Source: Membranipora membranacea
Lineage: Eukaryota > Bryozoa > Gymnolaemata > Cheilostomatida > Membraniporidae
Assembly: GCA_914767715.1 (NCBI GenBank)
Contig: OU612067.1
Coordinates: 9,238,001-9,302,000, forward strand
Reading direction: 5' to 3'
DNA length: 64,000 nucleotides
Part shown: piece after piece, positions 30,427 to 41,796 of the stretch
Position numbering within the stretch: position 1 is the first letter of the stretch
How the letters are laid out: each line of letters starts with the position of its first letter
The notes under the pieces: model-generated
What the model was told of the DNA's origin: nothing
The model's input: the letters and a program-made list of their open reading frames with translations, nothing else
Databases searched by the model: none
Translations under genes and position numbers: made by a program

Positions 30427-31882
30427 CTTGCGTAATTAGTCAACACTGTGTGATGTGTAAAATTGTGTTATGGTGAGAAAAAGTACATTGGATCATTTTG
30501 ACTTGCTTAAGGTGGAGCTCACGAGTTTGTCCGAATTAAAGAGATTGCACCAAATATTTGAAGAGAAACAGAAGCAGTTATCCTCTCACATATCAGAGCT
30601 CTGTAACTTCGAGAAGGAAGCTTGGCAGACATTTGACGGGTACTCTGACAATTTCTCAGAAATGATTGAGAAGGTGGCGCTGAGGACAGAAGAACAGGTA
30701 AGTTTAGAGACAAACATCAATCCCTAGACAACAGATTTTGTAAAAATCGGCTTCACAATAATATGTGAACGCTAAGCATCTATCACAGCAATATTGTTTA
30801 AATGTTGGTTTGTCCCACTGTTTGTAATTCATGGTTGTTACCAAATATATGAGGACTACTGTCTTATCGAAAAAAACTTAATGGAATTTCTCTCCTGCCA
30901 GCAAAAGATTTTGTATATTTTTGTCAAGGTGTTTTTTATTCAATGTTTATTCAACTTTAACCTATTTTGAGTGAAGGTATTTTTTATCACAACGATAACA
31001 GGACTAGGAGATATACTATTTCAAGTCTCCACTCATGCTCTTTGTATAGATATCTGCCATCAGAGAACACTCCAGAGAGTTAACCAATCAAATACAGGAA
31101 CTGATGAAGAAGACAAGTGATGCGGCAGAGCTTTATATCGATGGAATAAACAAGAGAATTACCAGCATAGAGAAAATCGCACAATCCGCACAGTCTTATT
31201 TTAGGACGAGTACCACTGCTGAGTTGGCCTGTCAAGCGAGCAAGAGGTTCAGGGAGATGGATGAAGCGATTACAGCTGGGAAAAAAGTTGTCAAATATGA
31301 ATATACAAACGTCAGCCTCTCAGATGCCGGTATGTATTTTGTATTATGCTGTCAAACCATGCCTAAGTTCGTTTTACTTTTTGAAGGGGTACTCCCAGAA
31401 ATTAGCCGGATACTAATTTTTTTTAGGAAAAAGGAGCTTTTTGCTGCATGAAGAAACATTATTGTATTGTATTGGGATTAAAGCCATAGCTAACAATGTA
31501 ATGAAAATAAAAAGGTTTGAAACGGTGCTGAGACCATATTATGCATCCATGTCTCCTAGTCAAATATACATACATCCAGCATACTCCACCTACATGGCAG
31601 CGTCATATTTGGTGATCAGCCTAAGTTTAGAAAACAGAAATTTATGGAATGTCGTTTATGAAACAAGAATTTTATGAGGCATCACAATAATCAGTCCATG
31701 TCTACGCTCCTAATGTTGGAATTTAACTTGTACAGAAATTGAAGGTTTGTGTCCTAAGGACTAACCTGTAGTGAATGTACTGTTTATCTTTTTTATAGAA
31801 GTGAGCAGCTGTTATTGGTTAAGTAATAGTAATCTACTAATTTTTTCCACTTCAGGTTTGGAACGGAGTATGGGGTATAGCC

Positions 31883-32297
31883 CAGTGGCGTATATTAGCA
31901 CTCGCGGCCCACGGATTTCTGTGAGTGGCTGAATAGCTCAGTGTGTAGAGCGTCCGCTTTATAATCACTGTTAATATGATGGTTGTGGGTTCGAATCCCA
32001 TCAAGGTCAGTTTTTTTTCAAATGGGTGCTTTATAACTGGAGCATTTTTACCGTAATCTTCTACTGCTATTGAGTTGTTTTCTGAAAGTACCCAACAGCT
32101 CAGTGAGCTATTGAAATACCTCTCTGCTTGCACTATTTTGCTACCGATATGCAAAAATTTCCGTGGTGGGAGGGCGCTTAAGCGCCCCTCCCACACCCTC
32201 CCCGCCACGCCTACGGCGTCTGGATCGGGCTGCGCCCGATTATTATGCTCATCTCTGAAAAGTCAGTGAGTGAAATTTTTTAGAATATACGCCCCTG
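31883..32297. mobile_element. hAT-like MITE inserted in the last exon of TRIM-like copy 1
   Basis: It is flanked by a perfect 8-bp duplication GTATAGCC (31875-31882; 32298-32305). The ends are CAGTGGCGTATATT and the complement of AATATACGCCCCTG (13 of 14 match). CAG ends plus an 8-bp duplication are the hAT signature. The 415-bp body has no transposase. It carries a tRNA-like segment (TAGCTCAGTGTGTAGAGCG near 31933; GGTTCGAATCCC near 31988) and a GC-rich block at about 32160-32240. Confidence 0.9.
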
Positions 32298-32484
32298 GTA
32301 TAGCCTCAAGTGCAATGAAAAGTCACCCTACAACAACACTGGCGTGGTAACCCCAGCTCCTTCTGCTAGGCAGAATTACCGTGCATGTTCAACCTATGAC
32401 TGCTTGTCATGGGATGACTACGTTTCACAGCATCGATATGGATTAGTGTCAGAATCAGGAGAAGAATACATCAACATCGAATAA

Positions 32485-33361
32485 AAACACTACTTAGAAA
32501 TATCTGATTTCTAAATGGTTTCCTTTTGAGCATAAATCTTTTTTTTTACCTACCTTATATTATTTGTATTCCTGCAGTTACAATAATGAAGACGAAATGT
32601 GTATTTGCTCAAAGCGTCTCTTTACTCTAAAATCGGAGAACTACTACTAAATCCATAGCAACTGTCACCACAACCACATATAACTTCTATACATTTTATA
32701 CCATATTGGATGATAAATCGTCGTATCTTACATTACATAATATGCATCGTACCATGATAAAGACTAGTGCAAATTATTATTTGATATACCACATAGTTAA
32801 TATTGTTGTATGTACTATAAATATATTATATAGATTAATACTCTCTCATGAAAATACATGTCATATATTAAACAGTTTTGCCCCCCCCCCCAACCAGTCA
32901 ACATTTATATCGAATCTCGAACCCAAAGCAGGTTGCTGCAAAGTCGCTTGATAGCCAACAAACAAATGAAGCACGGGCATCATTGAATGTTCTCACACTT
33001 GTGCTGCATATCTGCCAGAGAGTACTTGCATTTGCTTCACATTGTATCTAGACAAAGAATGTCTGAACAACTGCTGGTTCATGCTTTTCGGATTGGGAAT
33101 TCAGGCTCGTCAAATTAATCTTTGACTGATTGAAAAGAACTAACTTGTTTTCTTTTGTTTTGATATAAAATAACAAAATGAATCTATTGACCAGTTTGTT
33201 TTGTTGAAAGCTGAGTGTTATTGATCAGTTGGGACTTTGGCAGCCTGATTAAGCAATAGGCATAAAAGTTATTAGAATAGTGCTGGTTAAAAGAAGGTGT
33301 GCACAGTGCAACAGTTATCCTTTTTCTCTCAATTGGAAGTTACTTGTGCTCAAGTCAAGAC
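32485..33361. other. Intergenic stretch between TRIM-like copies 1 and 2
   Basis: It holds a 12-base poly-C run at about 32880 and the 5' UTR of copy 2. That UTR (about 33310-33361) aligns with the one before copy 3 (TTATCC..., then ACTTGTGC just upstream of the ATG). Confidence 0.6.
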
Positions 33362-36300
33362 ATGGCAGACACCAATGAGGACATGACACAGATTAGATGT
33401 ACATACTGTCTACAAGAGCTGAGTTATATGACAGATCCTCGACATTTATCATGTGGTCATATCTTCTGTATGAAGTGTTTAGAATCTGATTATGCTAGTG
33501 AGGAGAAGCAGTGCAGAGTATGCAGGTGAGTCATTTAGGTCAACTGGCTTCTCTTATAAAATTACATTATACTGTTCACCAATTTCGATTCACAATTATA
33601 CGAAGTGAACAAAACATTCGGAGTGGATTCTACAAGTATCCTATGATTTTCATCTATTCTCCATGTCCCTGCAATTTGGCTGGCAAGCTCTATTACCCCT
33701 AATCCACATACCGAGTTTATTAGGTGACATATATTGAGCGGAATTATCCGAATGGGATGTTGCTGAATGAATCAAATAAACAGGTGACTTAGTAGAACCA
33801 TCAATCCACCGTTTTTGTTGAATTGGAGGAAGCCCAGGGTGTGCCTAGACAGGTGGTATGTTCTGAATCCATTGCGAGTAATTTTAGCAATTTACTTTGT
33901 CAGAGAGAGATCTTCATAATACTTTTATTATTATTTACTTATGGGGATCTAGAACAGCTACCAAAAGCTGCCCCAATTTCTGTCAACGACCTACACTCGG
34001 TGGCAGCAACAACAGATCATGTATGTGATATTTGCAAATCTCCTCCTTCAAAAGCTGTGAGATATTGTCTTGATTGCAAGCAAAGGATTTGTCTCCACCA
34101 TGACAGAGTAAGTTCATTAAATTAGATAGAGGTCATTAAAACCCTCAAACCCGACTATGTTTGTTGTTGAGATGATATTGACGGTAATTAGTTAATTCCT
34201 TACAAGACTTTTCCCGAACACAAAGCATTCATGACAATCGCTAGACTACACTCCTAGCAGGGGTCCAAGAAATGGGCTATGTAAGGTCAATAACCCTAAC
34301 ATATACGCTGTGTCGTATTTTGATGGTAGAATGGACAGTGATCTGGGATGAGAGAACACCTCTCTGAGAAGTGAATCCATTCTCTTTTGGAGACGTCACT
34401 GTCAGGCGATTGGTGCCACATGAGTTGTCGGCTTGAGTCTGATGCAGCTTTCTTGGTTGATTGTTCCAACCCTCATCACCTTTGGGTGTATACTTGTCCC
34501 GTGAAACTCACTACAAAGTCTTTTAGCTCAATCAATAATAACAGCTTTACAATTGAAAGCAACACCATTATTTGCGATTTGCCTTTTAGCACCATTCAGG
34601 GTTCTTCGAAGATCGACATCAGACAATGATTATTGCTTCATATGAGAGCAAGAATACATGCGATGACCACCCTGGAGAGCCTCTCTGTTTGGGCTGCACC
34701 TTCTGCTTTGTTGTCACCTGCAATGAATGTGAACCTCCATCATGCACTGCGAATGGTGAGTTTATTAAAAAAATTCATTTCCATATTGACATAAAAGAGT
34801 GACATGAAAATCTTGCAATGGAATAAATGCTAATTTGTTTTCGTTCTCACAAAATGTGTAGTTCACTCTCATCCTCACATCATCGACATATGAACAAAAA
34901 GAATATAACTTTAGTGATAACCATTCACCGTTCATTTTGTCGTTTGAAACATTTTGTGCTGCCAACTTGTCGCTAAGAAGCAGTAATTATCAATACAGCC
35001 GCTCTCTTTATTAAGATGTATCTCCAAACTGTGGTCTGCAATTTAATAGCAATATTTAAAATAGTACATGCAAAATATTCCCAGAGAAAAATTCAGGAGC
35101 AGATAACTTAGTTTGAAGGGAAAACAAACTCGTTTTGCTTGACCGAATTAGGTATTAACAAACACAGTTATAGCGTTGAAAAACTCAGATTGTCAAGCAT
35201 TCTTTTTTAAACAATATTCTCAGCTTTGCATTTCTTCCGAACAAGATATATTATCATTTTTCTCCTTCTCTCCTTTTATTTTTCCCCGAAATTTTTTGTT
35301 TCTTAGTGCAAAACATCCGACCAAAATGATGTTGTCTGCCACATCAAAGTTGTCTTATAATAATCGTCATTGTCTCCTGCAAAATTTTTCAATTCTTTTA
35401 GCTGAAGGTCATCATTTTGTCAGATTCAAAGAAATAGGTAAGCAATTGCATCGAAAGTTTGAAGAGAAACAGAAGAAGCTATCGCATCAGATATCACGCC
35501 TCTGTAAACTTGAAAAGGATGCTTGGCAGACATTTGATGGATACTCTGATAACTTCACGGACATGATTGAGAAGGTGGAGCTCAGGACCGAAGAAGAGGC
35601 AAGTGATTACTAAGTTCTAATGCTCTATGTTAAATCACAGCAGAGCCAACTATAAAAATTTTCATCTATACCGTTTAACTTATCCAATTATTATGAATGA
35701 GTGATGTTTTGCAATAAACTTGAATATCAAAAGAAATTGGTTTTAAAGTGAGACATATGACAAAGAACGCTGACAATGACAGAAAAAGTTTCCATGGTTT
35801 CTACTAGTGCTATTATATGTAGATATCTGCTACAAGAAGACGTTCAAAAGAATCAAACGAACAGATACAGCAACTCATGAAGAAAATGGGTGACGCTGCA
35901 GAGCTTTATATAGATAGAATAAACAAGAGAATTACCAGCATGGAGGAAACATCAAATTCAGCCAGGTCATATTTTAGAACCAGTACCATCCCTGAGTTGG
36001 CACGCCATGGGAGCAAGAGATTCAAAGAGTTGGATGATGCGATAAAATCAGGGGATAAAGTTGTTGGATATGAATACACAACAGCCAGCGTATCATATAA
36101 ACGTATGTATTATTCTTCTGATTGTTAGTTTTGTTCTCGTATTCCCTTTATGTATTCCCATTATAACAGTCACTAGCTCACAGTCTAATGCCAAGGTTTC
36201 ATGAATCAACAATGTCCATCAAAACAGGCATTATTTCTCAACAACCGAGCACATTTTGAATTTCTATAATGGGTAATCAAGATGATGTTGTTTTGCGTGT

Positions 36301-38304
36301 CCATTTTTCATCGTAATCAACTGATTTGATCATTTGTCAGCACAGAAAAAAGCAAAACAGCTTTAATTAATATAAACATTACGCTTTCTTTGATTTTCTC
36401 TATATATATATCATTATCACATTAATAAACGTTAACCTCACACCCTTCCTTTTTTCTTTTTGTTTTGACATCAAACTATATAATCATGATAACCAATGAC
36501 AGCCACACTTGGTTACCGCAGATGCCATTAGCTCAGCTAGAATATAGAACAGCCTTTACAAATGACATCCATGGTTAATGGCAAATAATTGCTCTTTATA
36601 ATTGACCCTGAATGTTGCATCACATATTCATTCACTATTAGCTATCATGACAGCAGCAGTACAAGATAGATATCAGTTCCATTAAGTGCTGTTTCTCAAG
36701 TTGTCTTCCCCTTTTATAATGCAGGATAACTCCTGACTTTACTGGATCACGTATCATTATAGGACACTGGAAATTCCACTGTCTCAAAGTGAAGACAGCC
36801 AATGAGAATGTTTGGCTTAAAATAGACTGCGTATCATAATTATTCTAAGCAAATGATGCTTTGGCTTAAAATAGACTATATGTCATAGGGCTTAAGCCAA
36901 TGAGATTATCTTATGTACAATTTCCACATACGGTGCAATCCTGCAATCAATTATGTAAGAAAGACTGAGAGTAAAACATCTTTTTACAGGGAAAACAGCA
37001 CCGCACCCGCGTAAAACAGCACAGAGATGAAAAAAACAACAGTCTTGGGAATGATGCAAGGTTTCAGCGAGCACCACCGGAGAGTATAAAAGGAGGAAAA
37101 TTCAAGAAAAAAAGAAAAGTGCTCACCGGATACAAAACCATATTATAGTAGTAGAAAACATGTAGAAGAGCATTTCATATTTTTATATAAATCTGATTTT
37201 AATTCAGATAAATATTTTAAGAATTAATTTTACCATGAATTATTTTTACTCTGGATTATTCACACTTTGGAGACTGGATTTATTATAAGCAAGAGGACGA
37301 CAAGGATACATTGGTAATTATACTTTATTTTGAAAAGGATTATTATCATTTTTTTTATTAATAATTTTATACTTCTACATTTTTAAATTGACATTTTTGT
37401 ATTCACATTTAAATTTAGAACAAAATAAATAGTTGTATTGACCTCAACTAAGCATCCGCTTGATTAAATTATTGAGTTGTAAACAACCACCGAGTATCAG
37501 GATTCAAGAGTCATTAACCCAGTCTTTGACCTTGCAAAATTATCGTTTTTATAAAGCGTCAAGAATTTTATTATCTTTGAGTAGTCAAAGATACTTTGAA
37601 CTAGAATTGTGAAAGTCGAATATATCATCAAGAGTCTTTAGCGCAGTCTTTGACCTTGTAAAATTATCACTCTATAAGCATCAATAATTTTATTATCTTT
37701 GAGTAGTCAAAGATACTTTGAAATAGAATTGTGATAGGTCAATTAAAGCATCGAGCTAAAATTAAAGCTAAATTTGAAGCGACCTAGAGCTATTCTCATT
37801 CCAGACAGAGAAGTGAATTGAAGTCTGTAACCTATCAATTGGTTACAAGGCCTGTGATTCTAATACAACTGCCGGTGTCACCTAATTGGACTTCCAGGCA
37901 CTAAACAAAGTCCAACAGCCTTGTTGGAATTTAAATCTCCACAAATAAGTGAGATTATTTATAGATAACTACGCAATATATATATCAAACTACGAACCAC
38001 AGGCTAATATTTATTATAGCCACGAGTTCATAAACCACATACAGTTATCAATCGCTTTGTGGTGCATGAGTATTGTCTCAAGCTTATAACAAGCTTTCTG
38101 CTAGCCCAATTTAGGGATACCTGCGGTTTATTGGCAGGAGCTGCCCTTTGAATGACTAAGGAGCCAACTTCTCCTTAGTTCAAGAGTGGTCAGACTTATA
38201 AACAATTCTAAGGGTTTCTCTAAACCTGGAAAGGGAAGCCAGCTGTTCGTCTCTTGAAATTTTGCCAAGGTTAATTGACACATGTGGTTAATTGAGTGCT
38301 ACCA

Positions 38305-38354
<50 letters not shown>

Positions 38355-39643
38355 ACCTGAATTACGTCATCGATATATTATTCATTCATAGATTTTATAG
38401 AAGGAGCAAACAACTCCAAATTGAATACACAAAGATAACTAAATTCATTAAATTACGTGTTGGAACTTGGAGTTATTCAGAGTAACTTCCCTTACCCCTA
38501 CTTCCTTCTCTGTTCCTCACAGCATATACTTTATAAGTATATGCGGGACGAACTTTATCATAATTTCTATTTCCGTTCCTCACACATTTGCAGCCAATGA
38601 ACAAGCAAACTTCAAAATTTTGAAGGATTCAATTGTGGTATTAAGATCTATTCCATTTGAATCTCTTAAAGGCTAAGCCCAATGAAGTTCTAACATACTG
38701 TATGTTTTTCATGAGGTTCTAAGCTCTCATTTGAGCCATTGGACAAAACTCTACACCTACCACAGACAGATCTGTTGATGCTCAAAGCTGATGCTTCATG
38801 AAAACAGTCATGGTCCCAGCTCATGACGTCACAAGCAGTGTTTTCTTAAATTACTGTGATATATATATACTTTCATTGTCAGCAACAATTCATTATTTCA
38901 AATGTGATACCGGATACATGATATATGATACCAAATATTAGGGGAGTGATGGTACAGATCCCCTCCAAAACTTTGGCATGAGTGAATAAGATATCAGGCT
39001 ACAATCACCTTAATTTTTATTGGATATTTTTGCTAGGAACAATCAAATAACAATGGATAATACAAACAGTAAAAACCATTAGTGGCAAATGTTAAAAACT
39101 GTCTATGGCGTCAGAAGGTCAAGGACATTATTAAATGGTTTCTCAATGTGACTGAATTTATTGACTGTTTGATGGAGATTTCACCTTTGAGCGTCAGCAG
39201 ATCTGGTTGTGGTAGGTGTAGAATCTTGTCCAATGGCTCATCTGAAAGCTCATCACCTAAAGTAAAACATGACAACACTTAGAACTTCATTGGGCTTGGC
39301 CTTTAATACCAAGTTGTTTGACCGATCTCTTTTAATTTCAGACATAGAACAAAGTGGTGGGTATAGACTATCTTGTAACACAAAATCTCCCTATATTAGC
39401 ACAGGTGTAAGAGCTGCAGCAGCAGCAACAGTGAAAGCGACAGCAACAGCGGCAACACCTCGATCACTCACACCTGGCTTTGGCTTTGGATCAGGAAATG
39501 CTCACCAATATCTCGGGGGTTTTGGAGCTGCTACTAATAAAAACTGTTTTGGCGCTTTTCCTGCACCGACTGTTGAAATAAGTACTCCTGTGCATATCAC
39601 ATGGGATGATTATATATCTGAGTATTGCTACGGATTGGAATAG
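33362..39643 (+). CDS. TRIM-like copy 2: RING/B-box/coiled-coil protein, 442 aa
   Basis: Candidate cytosolic E3 ubiquitin ligase. Exons 33362-33525, 33888-34107, 34590-34755, 35402-35598, 35823-36102, 39342-39643. RING is a full C3HC4 set: CTYC, SCGH, FCMKC, CRVC. B-box 1: CDIC, YCLDC, CLHHD, then HHSGFFEDRH in the next exon. B-box 2: CDDHP, CLGC, CNEC, PPSC. The coiled-coil exons carry AWQTFDGY and AAELYIDRINKRI. The tail has NTKSPY, an Ala/Thr-rich and Gly/Phe-rich linker, and ends ITWDDYISEYCYGLE. The start MADTNED is chosen because it matches copy 3. The donor at 35599 is GC-AG. The B-box 1 acceptor (33887) is uncertain: a hydrophobic AT-rich run lies between it and the conserved GDLEQLP. 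The last intron is 3.2 kb. There are no SPRY, NHL or MATH domains. Confidence 0.85.
36790..37430 (+). promoter_or_regulatory. Promoter-like block, possibly a solo LTR, in the copy 2 last intron
   Basis: Two CCAAT boxes (36799-36803, 36897-36901) each follow a repeated TTTGGCTTAAAATAGACT segment (36811, 36860) or flank it. TATAAAAG lies at 37085-37092 and AATAAA at 37424-37429. The order fits a U3-R-U5 layout, but I could not define TG...CA ends or a duplication. Confidence 0.3.
37504..37747. repeat. Two-unit tandem repeat, period about 124 bp
   Basis: Units start TCAAGAGTC at 37504 and 37628. Both contain CAGTCTTTGACCTTG and ATCTTTGAGTAGTCAAAGAT; the latter is itself partly palindromic. Confidence 0.85.
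38310..38350. repeat. (CA)n microsatellite
   Basis: About 20 perfect CA units in the last intron of TRIM-like copy 2. Confidence 0.97.
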
Positions 39644-40933
39644 GTTACAATGTTAAACATCTAATACTGATAAGATGATTAATTTTATTTCCCTAGTGTT
39701 TAATTGTAAGACCCTTTTGATTTTTCTCCGGAGACTCTCTTTATACATTGTGGCAACTTATGCATCCCCTACTCTAATGTTTGTTCCCCCTTCTGAATTC
39801 TAATAAGAAAAAAACCTTTACCAGCTGTAACTGTTTGATAATTGAGTTTGCAGATAATAATACCATTTGACATCAAATTATTGCAAAGTTAAATTACTTA
39901 CTCACTGTAAAGTTGACAAAAAAAAAGTTTGCTCTTTTCAAGACATTTTTTCAGGTTAAATGGCAACAATTCATAAAATTACTTTTGTATTGAATAGAGT
40001 GATAGTGTTACCGACCATCACAGCCAATGCATTTTTGTCTTTGTCTTGTCAACAGTATCTATAATGCCGAAGATTTTACCACTGATCCACAAATTAATTT
40101 ATTGGTTGGAGCTCAATCTGTAATCACATTTTACACTTTGATTGACTTTTGAAACTGCAATCTTAGCATAATTTTCTGACCATTTCTTTTATTTAACAAC
40201 ATACATAATTTTCATTTCTTGTTGTGTGATAAATTTTCAACAAATACATCATTATATTAAACTCTCATAACCAGGACTCCTGTAGGTCTATATAATACTA
40301 TCTACTATCAGGATCTATATTTGAGTAAATATGAATACCATAGATTAGGTACTATAGAAAATGAAATGGTGGTAAAAGGTCATCGCTGCTTTCCTTCCCA
40401 TGCAAAATCTCCGTTGACAAAATAGTGCATGATTAGCTTTGAGCTTTTTTGAAATATAGTCAATATGGTCAGTCCATAAAAACATGACACATATAACATA
40501 TCAAAGGAGTTTGGTTTTGATGTGTCTCTTGAGTTCAGACCCAGAAATTGATTAAGAAAATTTGGTAACGGCGATGCATTACAGAGAAAATAATATTTTG
40601 TACTGATCACCATTCTGTTTGACACTTTTTGTGGGGCACTCATGGCACTTTGAGTTCTCTGTCATATTCCAATGTTTCAGGTTCGCAAGGCTGCCATTTG
40701 ATCATAAGTAGGCCAGCAGCAGCACCTCACTATTGTTTCATTGTGTGTAAGGATGATGAACAGAGAAAATTAATAGCAAATAATCAAATGATATTTATTA
40801 TTGTTTGGATTTTTGAAGTGGTACTATTCCATAAGTGGGGCAATAAATAATGTTTTGCTAAAATTATTTTCTGATGCAGATTCTGCAATATTTCTGCAGA
40901 ACTAACTTGCAAAAGTCACTTGGCAACATTTAG

Positions 40934-41001
40934 CCAATCAAAATGGATAATTTTGAAGATTAGCCAATGAAAGTGCAGAGCATTTTTGTTTATAAAAGAT
41001 G
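40934..41001 (+). promoter_or_regulatory. CCAAT/CCAAT/TATA cluster
   Basis: CCAAT at 40934-40938 and 40964-40968, TATAAAAG at 40991-40998. An ATG directly abuts the TATA, so it cannot be the start of a transcript from it. Spacing is promoter-like, but no gene follows. Confidence 0.25.
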
Positions 41002-41670
41002 GCCGCCAACCATGAGGCTTGCTGCATCAATTCCCACAACACAGAGCATAATGATAAAATCCACTGATTAAATTATCACAACAGCAACTGGACAATGCTC
41101 TGAGCAAAGCTGAGGATTGGGTTTTGCTAGACAAACAGCCTGAGCAGCAGGAAGCTACTGAATTACTCTGGATCGGAGAGATAAGCTACCATCATAATGC
41201 ATATGATCAATGAACTAAACCTTAGTTCATTGATATGATTATGGGATATATATTGTGATAGAATGGAGAATGATGACAATAGAAATGAACATTCTTTCTA
41301 TGCTCACAAAATCTGCTATCTGAGATTTGCATAACAAAACTAGTAGCTGCACAGAAAGCCCACACCAGGAAAAATGTGAGTGTTAAGATGAATGATTGTG
41401 ATAGTTTACTTCACTTTCAGGTTTCAATGTTTTTGTTTACTACAAGTACATTTATTTGTTCATTTCATGAACATACTAGTGTCTCTTCTAGTACTAGTAG
41501 CCTATCCTCATCCCAGGTGTTTCAATGTGATGGTAGGTTATCAATGTTATTAGAAAATCAATAATTTAAAAGGATTGGGTTTATGTGAAAAAAATAGGTC
41601 TATGGAATTGTTGATCTTACTTTCAGCAAGGAGTAACTTCGCTATTACAGCTTACTCCAGTCCAAATCAC

Positions 41671-41796
41671 AGGCCTTCTGTAGTTGGTGCAAGTCCAGTG
41701 GTCGAGTGCCCCAGTGGTCAAGGCCTAAGAGAGAAAAGGCCTCGACCACTGGGGCACTCGACCACTGGACTTGCACCAACTACAGAAGGACTGTGG
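41671..41796. mobile_element. 126-bp foldback element with 10-bp target duplication
   Basis: Arms 41674-41725 and 41738-41789 are reverse complements at 51 of 52 positions, around a 12-base loop. Each arm carries the motif CCAGTGGTC twice. TCCAAATCAC flanks both sides (41661-41670; 41797-41806). A 9-11 bp duplication suggests a Mutator-like origin, but this is inference. Transcribed RNA would form a 52-bp hairpin. Confidence 0.88.

Larger units (their letters stand above)
27075..32484 (+). pseudogene. TRIM-like copy 1: RING/B-box/coiled-coil pseudogene
   Basis: Homologous exons occupy 27075-27227 (RING), 28371-28551 (B-box 1), 29386-29551 (B-box 2), 30512-30697 (coiled coil 1), 31050-31329 (coiled coil 2) and 31856-32484 (tail). 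B-box residues are well kept (CDVC, YCLDC, CLHHD; then C-x2-H, C-x2-C, C-x2-C). Lesions: no ATG at the family start position; 2 bases lost in the RING exon near 27106, after AGATGTACA; 11 bases lost in coiled coil 1 (exon 186 nt against 197 in copies 2, 4 and 5), each shifting the frame; and a 415-bp transposon in the last exon. Either side of that insert the reading matches copy 2 (ESPY-like CNEKSPY motif, then SWDDYVS and YGL). All splice sites still look functional, so inactivation is fairly recent. Family members would be candidate E3 ubiquitin ligases. Confidence 0.88.

Noticed and set aside
31925-32010. Possible tRNA gene with GGTTCGAATCCC
   Set aside because: It lies inside a transposon, and the anticodon arm region does not fold into a standard cloverleaf.
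31852-32208. 118-codon minus-strand frame
   Set aside because: It is the antisense of the MITE; GFEPTT is the usual translation of an antisense tRNA B-box.
33299-33361. Upstream in-frame ATG of copy 2 giving a signal-peptide-like start (MHSATVILFLSIGSYL)
   Set aside because: The homologous 5' UTR of copy 3 does not encode a hydrophobic segment, and copies 4 and 5 start at the RING. The MADT start is conserved and a RING E3 is expected in the cytosol.
37504-37747. CRISPR-like repeat-spacer pattern
   Set aside because: Only two long units of a tandem duplication in an animal intron; there are no short regular repeats with unique spacers.
41671-41796. microRNA precursor
   Set aside because: The hairpin is too perfect and is flanked by a target duplication, so a foldback transposon explains it better. 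Small-RNA data could still revive the idea.
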